DNA from: Hominenteromicrobium sp900549945
Lineage (GTDB): Bacteria > Bacillota > Clostridia > Oscillospirales > Acutalibacteraceae
Direction of reading: 5' to 3'
DNA: 27,975 nucleotides
Assembly (NCBI GenBank): GCA_902472305.1
Contig: CABRNK010000028.1
Span: 1-27,975 of the forward strand
Notes under the pieces: model-generated
Database searches by the model: none
Told to the model about the DNA's origin: nothing
What the model saw: only the letters and a program-made list of their open reading frames with translations
In this document: one piece after another, positions 1-6,936 of the stretch
Layout of the letters: every line of letters starts with the position of its first letter
How positions within the stretch are numbered: position 1 is the first letter of the stretch
Program-made: the position numbers and the translations under genes

Positions 1-4
1 TGTT

Positions 5-10
5 ACCTCC
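5..10 (-). promoter_or_regulatory. Ribosome binding site of a leftward gene off the left edge
   Basis: On the minus strand this reads GGAGGT, a near-perfect Shine-Dalgarno sequence, so a leftward gene probably starts within a few bases outside the window. In many Firmicutes the gene after rny is spoVS, which would fit here. That identity is inference only, because no coding sequence of it is visible. Confidence 0.45.
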
Positions 11-105
11 ACATTCTTTTTTATTTTGAATGTCCGCAAAATCCGTCCTACATCTTTCGAACGGGTACAGCGGCATATTCAGAGAATCAGGAAAATGCGT
101 CCGAT

Positions 106-331
106 TTTACAGGAAAAGGCCGGCGCACTATAGATGGAAAGACATACTCGGCTTCGTTCCAAATCGGAGGTGCTTGTGGGAGCGGCGGAGAAGGGAGACG
201 GATGGGTGGGAAAGCGGTAAGGCCGTGATCGGGCGGAAAGCCAAAAAAACTGCCTGCGGGGCAGACAGAGGCGAGACGGGAGATTCTGTGCGGGACGACA
301 AAAAGCCCCCGGCGCAGGCCGAGGGCTTTTC
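106..331 (+). ncRNA. Possible small RNA between rny and the left edge (weak)
   Basis: A plausible rightward promoter (TTTACA at 106-111, 17-base spacer, TATAGA at 129-134) faces a G+C-rich hairpin ending in TTTT at 301-331. Between them is about 160 bases with no convincing reading frame. A transcript from about 141 to 331 could therefore be a small RNA. I compared it by eye with 6S, SRP, RNase P and common riboswitch consensus patterns and recognised none. The terminator is better explained as belonging to rny on the other strand, so this is only a candidate. Confidence 0.2.
243..331 (-). terminator. Tandem terminators of rny (probably bidirectional hairpin)
   Basis: Read leftward, the first hairpin (331-301) pairs AAAAGCCC with GGGCTTTT and runs into TTTTTG. 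A second, short hairpin follows (264-250, CTGCC/GGCAG) with seven T residues at 249-243. Both lie just after the rny stop. The first is symmetric enough to stop transcription from either side. Confidence 0.75.
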
Positions 332-366
332 ATGTGATTTCGTTTTGAGTTTTGGTGACGGTTATG

Positions 367-1929
367 TTATTTCGCGAAGTCGACCGCTCTGCTTTCACGG
401 ATCATATTCACCTTGATCTGACCCGGATACTCGAGATCCTCCTCGATCTTCTTGCAGATGTCGCGGGCGAGCAGCGTCATTTTCTCATCGTTGATCACTT
501 CGGGCTTCACCATCACGCGGATCTCGCGGCCCGCCTGAATGGCGTAGCAGCGGTCGACACCGTTGAACGATGCGGCCACGGCCTCGAGCTTTTCGAGACG
601 CTTGATGTAGTTTTCGATGTTCTCCCGTCTTGCGCCGGGACGCGCGGCGGAAATGGCATCGGCTGCCTGCACGAGGCAGGCAATGACCGTTTTGGCTTCG
701 ATGTCGCCGTGGTGGGCGGCAATCGCGTGGATAACGGCCTCGCTTTCCTTGTACTTTCTTGCAACGTCAACGCCGATTTCGACATGCGAGCCCTCGATCT
801 CATGGTCGAGCGCCTTGCCGATGTCGTGCAGAAGACCGGCTCTGCGTGCAACGGTGGGGTCAAGGCCCAATTCGGAAGCCATCATACCGGCAAGGTATGA
901 GACCTCGAGGGAGTGGTTCAGCACGTTCTGGCCATAGCTGGTGCGGTAACGCAACCGGCCCAGCAGCTTGACAAGCTCGTGATGAACGCCGTTTACGCCG
1001 GCGGCAAGCACGGCGCGCTCGCCCTCGGCTTTGATGGTGGCATCAACCTCGCGGCGGGCTTTCTCAATGGTTTCCTCGATTCTGGTCGGATGGATGCGTC
1101 CGTCCGAAATCAGCCTTTCGAGGGCAATTCTGGCGACCTCGCGCCGCACGGGCTCAAAGCTCGAGAGCGTGATGGCCTCGGGTGTGTCATCGATAATCAG
1201 GTCCACTCCGGTCAGCTGTTCGATTGCCCGGATATTGCGGCCCTCGCGTCCGATAATCCTGCCCTTCATTTCGTCGTTGGGCAGCGGCACAACGCTGATG
1301 GCGGCCTCCGAAACATGGTCGGCGGCGCAGCGCTGGATGGCGAGGGAGATGATCTCGCGCGCCAATTTGTCGGACTCTTCTTTTGTCTGCTGTTCGTACT
1401 CCATCACCTTGATGGCCTTCTCGTGGACGAGCTCATCCTCGAGGAGCTTCAAGAGATAGTCTTTTGCCTGATCCACGGTGAACGAGGAGATTCTTTCGAG
1501 CATGTCGATCTGGCTCTTTTTGACGGATTCCGCCTCTTTCAGGCGATCCTCCGCCTTGCGCATTTTGGAATCGACGGCGTTCTCCTTGTTTTCGACGTTC
1601 TCGATTTTCTTGTCGAGCGACTCTTCCTTTTGGGAGAGCCGGCGCTCCTGCCGCTGGATTTCCTTGCGGCGGTCGTTCAGCTCGCGCTCGGATTCGTTGC
1701 GCAGGCGATGGATCTCGTCTTTGCCCTCGAGCACCATTTCCTTCTTCTTCGCTTCCGCGGTTTTGATCGCGTCGCTGACGATGCGCTTGGCCTCCTGTTC
1801 CGCTCCGCCGATCGCGTCCTCAGCAACTTTCTTTCGATGGTTCACACCCGCAAAGAAAGCGACTGCACCGCACGCGGCGGCAGCCAGAACGGCAATGAGA
1901 ATACACAGCCAAATGGGAAGTTGTGGCAT
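367..1929 (-). CDS. rny: Ribonuclease Y
   Basis: Membrane-anchored endoribonuclease that starts mRNA decay in Firmicutes, 520 residues, the usual length. The order of parts is complete: an N-terminal transmembrane segment (about residues 5-27), a long charged coiled coil (about 30-190), a KH RNA-binding domain with GRIIGREGRN (223-232), and an HD phosphohydrolase domain with the metal-binding HD pair at 368-369 and further histidines at 406-407. The start is fixed by AAAGGAGG just upstream on the minus strand. It is transcribed alone from a strong promoter at 2045-2073, divergent from thrS, and ends at tandem terminators. Confidence 0.97.
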   Translation of the reverse strand: MPQLPIWLCILIAVLAAAACGAVAFFAGVNHRKKVAEDAIGGAEQEAKRIVSDAIKTAEAKKKEMVLEGKDEIHRLRNESERELNDRRKEIQRQERRLSQKEESLDKKIENVENKENAVDSKMRKAEDRLKEAESVKKSQIDMLERISSFTVDQAKDYLLKLLEDELVHEKAIKVMEYEQQTKEESDKLAREIISLAIQRCAADHVSEAAISVVPLPNDEMKGRIIGREGRNIRAIEQLTGVDLIIDDTPEAITLSSFEPVRREVARIALERLISDGRIHPTRIEETIEKARREVDATIKAEGERAVLAAGVNGVHHELVKLLGRLRYRTSYGQNVLNHSLEVSYLAGMMASELGLDPTVARRAGLLHDIGKALDHEIEGSHVEIGVDVARKYKESEAVIHAIAAHHGDIEAKTVIACLVQAADAISAARPGARRENIENYIKRLEKLEAVAASFNGVDRCYAIQAGREIRVMVKPEVINDEKMTLLARDICKKIEEDLEYPGQIKVNMIRESRAVDFAK

Positions 1930-1978
1930 TGGGCACCTCCTTTGCTAGGTTTTTATTTTATTTTCAAAAATCAGATCG

Positions 1979-2027
1979 CAGACAGGGTGCGTTAATCCCT
2001 GCGAAACGACGGCGCATCAAAATGCGC
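1979..2027 (-). promoter_or_regulatory. rny: Hairpins in the rny 5' leader
   Basis: The predicted rny transcript begins near 2038 and has a leader of about 108 bases. Two hairpins are visible in it: GCGCAT/ATGCGC at 2012-2027, close to the 5' end, and CGCAG-AGGG pairing with CCCT-CTGCG at about 1979-2003. A 5'-terminal stem may stabilise the message or be a site of self-cleavage, which is inference. Confidence 0.4.
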
Positions 2028-2044
2028 ATATCATTCCGATTACA

Positions 2045-2073
2045 ATTTTATATCTTTTCATGCCATATGTCAA
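2045..2073 (-). promoter_or_regulatory. rny: rny promoter
   Basis: On the minus strand TTGACA (2073-2068), a 17-base spacer and TAAAAT (2050-2045) form a near-consensus SigA-type promoter facing rny. The region between it and the thrS promoter (2074-2181) holds nothing else I can support. Confidence 0.85.
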
Positions 2074-2181
2074 CTGAAAATTGAAAAGCTTCTTTTCAGA
2101 ATATTCACACTTCCGACAAATATGCAGAAAATAAGCCGGATTTTTTTGCCCGCCGCTCCGGAAAAAATCCGGCGCGGGGTG

Positions 2182-2210
2182 TTGACATTTTTTTAAAACG
2201 GTGCTAGTAT
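2182..2210 (+). promoter_or_regulatory. thrS: thrS T-box promoter
   Basis: TTGACA (2182-2187), an exact 17-base spacer and TAGTAT (2205-2210). Transcription should start near 2217, immediately before the T-box leader. Confidence 0.88.
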
Positions 2211-2216
2211 GAACAA

Positions 2217-2476
2217 AACGGTGCAGAAGAGGACGTCCGCTATTCGGCGCTTCTTTCAGAGAGCAGGGGCCGCCGGCTGAAAGCCCCCGCAGGAGAGAAT
2301 GCGGAAAACCGCCTCGGAGCCGCCGCCGAACCGGGCTGTGCCCCTGAAGGCGGACGTTTTGCCGCGTTAAGGCAGCGAATGAGGTGCGAGGTGCCGGGGG
2401 TCCGGCGCGCATGAATTCGGGTGGAATCGCGCAATGCCGCCCCGAAGTCCCGCTGAGGGATTTCGGGGCGTTTTTT
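2217..2476 (+). promoter_or_regulatory. T-box riboswitch, threonine-specific, with terminator
   Basis: Leader RNA that senses uncharged tRNA-Thr and permits thrS read-through. The conserved T-box core CGGGTGGAATCGCG is at 2418-2431. Its bulge reads TGGA (2422-2425), which would pair with a tRNA ending UCCA, fitting a U discriminator base. The AGAGAG motif of Stem I is at 2258-2263. The likely specifier codon is ACC (Thr) at 2308-2310, followed by GCC-TCGGAGC, the usual context. A second ACC at 2330-2332 is less well placed. The terminator is a 14-pair stem (2438-2451 with 2457-2470, one G-U) followed by six T residues (2471-2476). Confidence 0.93.
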
Positions 2477-2523
2477 ATCTCTGAGCTTATTTTGAAGAGG
2501 GAATAAGCGGAAAGGAAAAAGCT

Positions 2524-4428
2524 ATGATTCAAGTCAATCTCAAGGGCAGCGAAAAGGAATTTGAAAGCGGCGTCTGTGTGGCGGAGGTCGCGAAGAGCAT
2601 CGGCATGGGGCTTTACAAGGCCGCGTGCGCCGCGCGCGTAAATGGAAAGGTGTGCGACCTGCGCACGCCGCTCACGGAGGACTGCGAGGTGGAGATCCTC
2701 ACGTTTGACGATACGGACGGCAAAAAGGCCTACTGGCACACCACCTCTCACATTCTCGCGCAGGCGGTCTGCCGCCTGTACCCGGGCACAAAGTTCGCAA
2801 TCGGCCCTGCGGTGGACAACGGCTTCTACTACGACTTCGATTTCGAGACGCCGATTGCCGGCGAAGATCTCGAGAAAATCGAGGCCGAGATGAAGAAGAT
2901 TATCAAGGAAAATATCGCGCTCGAGCGTTTCGAGCTGCCGGCGGCGCAGGCCATGGAGAAGATGGCCGGCCAGCCGTATAAGCAGGAGCTGATCGAGGAG
3001 CACGCCGAGGGGGGCGAGCAGATCTCCTTCTACGCGCAGGGCGATTTCACAGATCTCTGCGCAGGCCCGCACCTGCTCAGCACCGGCTGCGTCAAGGCCG
3101 TGAAGCTCACGTCGATCACCGGCGCGTACTGGCGCGGCGACGCGAAGAATAAGATGCTCCAGCGCATCTACGGCGTTTCGTTCCCGAAGCAGAGCGCGCT
3201 CGAAGAGCACCTCGCGATGATCGAGGAGGCAAAGAAGCGCGACCACCGCAAGCTCGGCCGCGACCTCGGCCTGTTCATGCTCACCGAGGAGGGCCCGGGC
3301 TTCCCGTTCTTCCTGCCGAAGGGCATGGTGCTCAAGAACACGCTGATCGACTACTGGCGCGAGGTGCACAAGCGCTACGGCTATGTGGAGATTTCCACGC
3401 CGATTCTGCTGAACCGCGGGCTGTGGGAGCGCTCCGGCCACTGGGATCACTATAAGGACAACATGTACACGACGGTGATCGACGATGTGCCGTTCGGCGT
3501 AAAGCCGATGAACTGCCCCGGCGGCATGCTGGTCTACAAGGCGGAGCCGCATTCTTACCGCGACCTGCCGATGCGCGTGGGTGAGCTGGGCCTTGTGCAC
3601 CGCCACGAGCTTTCCGGCACGCTCCACGGCCTCTTCCGCGTGCGCTGCTTCACGCAGGATGACGCGCACGTTTTTATGACGGAAGAGCAGATGAAGGACG
3701 AAATCCAAAGCGTCGTCAAGCTGTTCGACGAGGTTTACTCCGTGTTCGGCCTTAAATACCAGATCGAGGTTTCCACGATGCCGGAGGATCACATAGGCGA
3801 AAAGGAAACGTGGGATTTTGCAACCGAAACGCTGAAGCAGGCCGTCACCGAGATGGGCAAGGACTACGTCATCAACGAGGGCGACGGCGCGTTCTACGGT
3901 CCGAAGCTCGATTTCCATCTGGCGGATTCGCTCGGCCGCACGTGGCAGTGCGGCACGATCCAGCTCGATATGCAGATGCCCGAGCGCTTTGACCTCGAGT
4001 ATGTCGGCGCGGACGGCGAGCGCCACCGCCCGGTCATGATCCACCGCGTGGTGCTCGGCTCGATCGAGCGCTTCATCGGCGTCATCACCGAGCACTTTGC
4101 CGGCGCGTTCCCGCTGTGGCTCGCGCCCGTACAGATCCGCCTGCTGCCGATCGCCGACCGCCACATCCCGTACCTCGAGGAGGTCAAGGAAAAGCTCGAG
4201 GCGCAGGGCTTCCGCTGCGAGATCGATGCCCGCAGCGAGAAGATCGGCTATAAGATCCGCGAGGCGCAGATGCAGAAAACGCCGTACATGCTCGTCGTCG
4301 GCGACCGCGACGTCGAGAACCGCACCGTCGCCGTGCGCCAGTACAAGGGCGGCGATCTCGGCGCGATGACGGTCGAGGCGTTCCTCGAAAAGGCCGTGCC
4401 CGAGCGCGACAACAAGGAAATCCAGTAA
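2524..4428 (+). CDS. thrS: Threonine--tRNA ligase
   Basis: Charges tRNA-Thr with threonine. At 634 residues it is full length. The domains are TGS (about 1-61), the second additional/editing domain with H72xxxH76 and C179xxxH183, the class II catalytic core, and a C-terminal HGTP anticodon-binding domain (about 535-630). The catalytic zinc ligands are visible as C331 (NCPGG), H382 (DDAHVF) and H507 (MIHRVV). Thus both the synthetic and the serine-editing centres are intact. GGAAAGG sits upstream of the ATG. Expression is controlled by the T-box leader directly upstream, and the gene is monocistronic, ending at the shared terminator at 4485-4528. Confidence 0.98.
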   Translation: MIQVNLKGSEKEFESGVCVAEVAKSIGMGLYKAACAARVNGKVCDLRTPLTEDCEVEILTFDDTDGKKAYWHTTSHILAQAVCRLYPGTKFAIGPAVDNGFYYDFDFETPIAGEDLEKIEAEMKKIIKENIALERFELPAAQAMEKMAGQPYKQELIEEHAEGGEQISFYAQGDFTDLCAGPHLLSTGCVKAVKLTSITGAYWRGDAKNKMLQRIYGVSFPKQSALEEHLAMIEEAKKRDHRKLGRDLGLFMLTEEGPGFPFFLPKGMVLKNTLIDYWREVHKRYGYVEISTPILLNRGLWERSGHWDHYKDNMYTTVIDDVPFGVKPMNCPGGMLVYKAEPHSYRDLPMRVGELGLVHRHELSGTLHGLFRVRCFTQDDAHVFMTEEQMKDEIQSVVKLFDEVYSVFGLKYQIEVSTMPEDHIGEKETWDFATETLKQAVTEMGKDYVINEGDGAFYGPKLDFHLADSLGRTWQCGTIQLDMQMPERFDLEYVGADGERHRPVMIHRVVLGSIERFIGVITEHFAGAFPLWLAPVQIRLLPIADRHIPYLEEVKEKLEAQGFRCEIDARSEKIGYKIREAQMQKTPYMLVVGDRDVENRTVAVRQYKGGDLGAMTVEAFLEKAVPERDNKEIQ

Positions 4429-4484
4429 CGTTTTTCGGCGGCCGGTGATCGGCGCGGCTGAAAGCGAAGATATCCGAATACGGT

Positions 4485-4528
4485 AAAAAGGCGCCTGCCT
4501 CCCGGAAAACCGGAGGGCAGGCGCCTTT
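4485..4528. terminator. Shared terminator between converging thrS and mntP
   Basis: A strong hairpin (4487-4505 pairing with 4510-4528, AAAA loop, one slipped C) built on AAAGGCGCCTGCC. On the minus strand the stem runs into TTTTT, so it stops mntP best. On the plus strand it follows thrS with only a short T run. Confidence 0.82.
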
Positions 4529-4568
4529 CGTTGTATGTAACCTCTTAAAATATCCGTTTATGTGCGGC

Positions 4569-5150
4569 TCACGCGAACAGCGCGCCGAGCCAATCGAAAA
4601 CGCCGAGATGCTCGAGCAGGATCTTCAGGCCCATCAAAATCAGCACGATGCCGCCGAGCAGCTCCGCGCGCGACTTGTACTTCGCGCCGAAGATGTTGCC
4701 GATGCGGATGCCGACAGCCGCGAGGATGAAGGTCGTCACGCCGATAAAGCTGACGGCGGGGACGATGTTCACCTGCAAAAACGCGAAGGTCACGCCGACG
4801 GCGAGCGCGTCAATGCTGGTCGCGACCGCGAGCGGCAGCATGGTCTTGAAGCTGAAGGAATCGTTGAGCTCGTCGGCGCATTCGCGCGATTCCTTGATCA
4901 TGCTCGCGCCGATCAAGGCGAGCAGCACGAAGGCGATCCAGTGATCGAAGCTCTGGATGAGAGACTGAAACTGCACGCCGAGAAGATAGCCGAGAAGCGG
5001 CATCAGCGCCTGAAAGCCGCCGAAATACAGGCCGGCGATCAGCATGTGCTTCGGCCGCAGCTTTTTGACCGAAAGCCCCTTACATACCGATACGGCGAAG
5101 GCATCCATCGAGAGGCCGACCGCCAAAATAAACAATTCCCATGTACTCAT
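4569..5150 (-). CDS. mntP: MntP family manganese efflux pump
   Basis: Integral membrane exporter of Mn(II), 193 residues, with six hydrophobic segments as usual for the DUF204/MntP family (about 190). The two family motifs with acidic residues are present: SMDAFAVS (D16) and TSIDALAVG (D114). I chose the start at 5150 (MSTWELF...) because family similarity begins there and an AAGGAAAGGAA ribosome binding site precedes it. An open frame continues upstream to 5264 but crosses the riboswitch expression region and is not translated in this view. The manganese riboswitch upstream independently supports the function. Confidence 0.93.
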   Translation of the reverse strand: MSTWELFILAVGLSMDAFAVSVCKGLSVKKLRPKHMLIAGLYFGGFQALMPLLGYLLGVQFQSLIQSFDHWIAFVLLALIGASMIKESRECADELNDSFSFKTMLPLAVATSIDALAVGVTFAFLQVNIVPAVSFIGVTTFILAAVGIRIGNIFGAKYKSRAELLGGIVLILMGLKILLEHLGVFDWLGALFA

Positions 5151-5262
5151 TTGTGTCAATGTTCCTTTCCTTTTAGCTCCGGCCTGCGCCCCGCGCGCCG
5201 AATCGCCTGCGCTTCGCTGGTCGAATCGTTTTCCGTTAATAGAGTATACGCGCGCGGCAGAC

Positions 5263-5391
5263 AAAAAAGACTTATCCGAAAAGCTATGCGAACGCCTTTC
5301 GGATAAGTCTCGTCATTTCATGCAAAGCCGTGGGGAAACGCCCCAAGTGTGTCGACCGTGCAGCGCATTGCGCCGACTACTCCCTTAACCG
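5263..5391 (-). promoter_or_regulatory. yybP-ykoY manganese riboswitch with terminator
   Basis: Read on the minus strand, the leader has CGGTTAAG (5391-5384) running into the family signature GGGAGTAG (5384-5377), and later GAGAC followed by CTTATCCG (from about 5311). CGGTTAAG and CTTATCCG can pair (7 of 8) to close helix P1. The same CTTATCCG also forms the 5' arm of an intrinsic terminator (AGACTTATCCGAAAG at 5310-5296 with its complement at 5283-5268, then six T residues at 5268-5263). P1 and terminator are therefore mutually exclusive, giving an ON switch with Mn(II). The downstream gene is mntP, the expected partner. Confidence 0.88.
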
Positions 5392-5399
5392 TATTTATG

Positions 5400-5428
5400 A
5401 TTTAACCACAGAATCACGGGCTTGTCAA
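5400..5428 (-). promoter_or_regulatory. mntP: mntP riboswitch promoter
   Basis: Minus-strand TTGACA (5428-5423), 17-base spacer, TTAAAT (5405-5400). It starts transcription a few bases before the aptamer. It is back to back with the GntR-operon promoter. Confidence 0.82.
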
Positions 5429-5445
5429 GAAAAATCGAAAAAGCC

Positions 5446-5474
5446 TTGACAATTCGCCGGAACCTTGTTATAGT
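5446..5474 (+). promoter_or_regulatory. GntR-ABC operon promoter
   Basis: TTGACA (5446-5451), 17-base spacer, TATAGT (5469-5474). Start of transcription is predicted near 5481, inside the palindrome described next. Confidence 0.85.
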
Positions 5475-5480
5475 GTAACT

Positions 5481-5499
5481 GTACTAATACACATAGTAC
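5481..5499 (+). promoter_or_regulatory. Probable GntR (YtrA-type) operator
   Basis: Perfect inverted repeat GTACTA (5481-5486) and TAGTAC (5494-5499) with seven bases between, lying on the predicted transcription start. YtrA-subfamily regulators bind TGTACTA-type palindromes at their own promoters, so autorepression by the downstream GntR protein is the natural reading. Confidence 0.7.
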
Positions 5500-5641
5500 G
5501 GATGATACAGAGAAGGGAGGAGAGCGATACGCACAGAAAATGCGCGCAAGGGCTGCGGCGCTTTGCAGGGGGCGGCGGCACGAGAGCCTGCGGCGTGTGC
5601 ACGCAAAGCGGCAAGGCGTTCTCTGCGCGGTATTGCGGGAG

Positions 5642-6037
5642 ATGATGCTGTATATCGATTACAAAAGCGGGCTTCCCATCTACGAGCAGGTGTACAACGG
5701 CATTCTGCGGCTCGCGGCGCTCGGCGTTTTGAAGCCGGGCGACCAGCTGCCGAGCGTGCGTGCGGTGGCCGCACAGGCCGGCGTGAACCCGAACACGGTT
5801 CAGAAAGCCTACGCCATGCTCGAGCGAGACGGCGCCATCCAGTCCGTTCCGGGGCGCGGGTCGTTCCTCGCCGAGCATGCGCAGCTCGCGGACAGCCGGC
5901 GGCGCGCGGCGCTGGAAAATCTCGGAAAGGCCGTGGAGGAGGCCGTGCAGGCCGGCGTAGCGGAGGAGGAGATCCTCGGCGCCGTGCACAACGGTATGGA
6001 AAAGGGACGTACAGGAGAGGGGCGTGGAACATTGTGA
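5642..6037 (+). CDS. GntR-family (YtrA subfamily) transcriptional regulator
   Basis: Short GntR regulator of 131 residues: an N-terminal winged helix (about 1-75, with the recognition segment VAAQAGVNPNTVQKAYAMLERDG) and a short C-terminal helical tail instead of a large ligand domain, as in YtrA. It should repress its own operon, which carries ABC transporter genes. The start is uncertain. The family's N-terminus (MLYIDYKSGLPIYEQ) begins at ATG 5642 or 5645, with only a close GGGAG in front. An ATG at 5540 would add 34 unrelated arginine-rich residues. The leader is thus unusually long, about 160 bases. The stop overlaps the next start (GTGA). Confidence 0.9.
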   Translation: MMLYIDYKSGLPIYEQVYNGILRLAALGVLKPGDQLPSVRAVAAQAGVNPNTVQKAYAMLERDGAIQSVPGRGSFLAEHAQLADSRRRAALENLGKAVEEAVQAGVAEEEILGAVHNGMEKGRTGEGRGTL

Positions 6038-6936
6038 TTGAAGTGAGGAATCTGAAAAAATGCTTTGAGGGCGCGCCGGCGCTCGAGCAGGTGAATCTAA
6101 CCGTGGAGCCCGGCCGCATCATGGGCGTCGTCGGCTCGAACGGCGCGGGCAAGAGCACGCTGCTGCGGGTTTTGTCCGGCATTTATAAGGCGGATGGCGG
6201 CGAGGTGCTGATCGACGGCGAGGCGGTCTTTGAAAACCCGGCGGTCAAAAAGCGGCTGTACTTTGTGCCGGATAACCCGTGCTTCGAGCCGGGCGCGACG
6301 CTTTTGAGCACCGCAAGGCTCAACGCGGCGTTTTACCCGAGCTTTTCCGCCGAGCGGTTCGACCGGCTGCGCGGCGTCTTTCAGCTCGACCCGAGAAAGA
6401 AGATTGCGGCGATGAGCAAGGGCATGCAGCGGCAGGCGGCGCTGATTACGGCGCTGTCGATCGGGCCGGATTACCTGCTGCTCGACGAGGTGTTCGACGG
6501 GCTCGACCCCGTGATGCGCCGCCTTTTAAAGCGCGTGATCGCGGGCGAGGTGGCCGACCGGCGGATGACGGTGCTGATCGCCTCGCACAACCTGCGCGAG
6601 CTCGAGGATTTCTGCGATACGGTCGGCCTTCTGCACCGCGGCGGCGTGCTGCTCGAAAAGGAGATCGACGAGCTGAAGCTCGGGCTGCACCGCGTGCAGG
6701 TCGTTTTCCGCGAACCGATGACGGACGAGGCGCTGCACGGGCTGTTCAACGTCGTTTCGGTCAGCCGCACGGGCTCGCTGTGCACAATGGTCGTGCGCGG
6801 CGACCGGGCGCGTATCGCGAAGAAGATTGCATCGCTCGAGCCGCAGTTCTGCGAGTTCCTCTCGCTCTCGCTCGAGGAGGTATTCATCAGGGAAATGGAG
6901 GCGGTCGGCTATGACTTCGAAGAAATCGTATGCTAA
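6034..6936 (+). CDS. ABC transporter ATP-binding protein
   Basis: Cytoplasmic ATPase of an ABC exporter-type system, 300 residues, GTG start overlapping the gntR stop by four bases (translational coupling), with AGGAGAGG upstream. Walker A is GSNGAGKST (34-42), Walker B is LLLDEVFDGLD (148-158), and the H-loop histidine is H195 (ASHNL). The signature is the divergent SKGMQ (128-132) typical of YtrB-like proteins rather than LSGGQ, and the usual Q-loop glutamine is replaced within FVPDNP. The residues after about 210 form the extra C-terminal region common in this group. The partner is the permease that follows. The substrate is unknown; in relatives it is linked to cell-envelope stress. Confidence 0.93.
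   Translation: MIEVRNLKKCFEGAPALEQVNLTVEPGRIMGVVGSNGAGKSTLLRVLSGIYKADGGEVLIDGEAVFENPAVKKRLYFVPDNPCFEPGATLLSTARLNAAFYPSFSAERFDRLRGVFQLDPRKKIAAMSKGMQRQAALITALSIGPDYLLLDEVFDGLDPVMRRLLKRVIAGEVADRRMTVLIASHNLRELEDFCDTVGLLHRGGVLLEKEIDELKLGLHRVQVVFREPMTDEALHGLFNVVSVSRTGSLCTMVVRGDRARIAKKIASLEPQFCEFLSLSLEEVFIREMEAVGYDFEEIVC

Noticed and set aside
140..331. Cobalamin or other known riboswitch in the left intergenic region
   Set aside because: Some GGTG and GCC patches recall B12 leaders, but the B12 box is missing and no suitable gene lies downstream on that strand.
2017..4164. Long leftward open frame (715 codons) opposite thrS
   Set aside because: It is antisense to an intact thrS and crosses the T-box leader. 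High G+C at third positions keeps stops away from the opposite strand; the translation is low-complexity and rich in Arg, Ala and Leu.
5151..5264. Longer N-terminus for MntP starting at 5264
   Set aside because: The added 38 residues are not like the family and would begin just downstream of the riboswitch terminator without a ribosome binding site; the internal ATG at 5150 has one.
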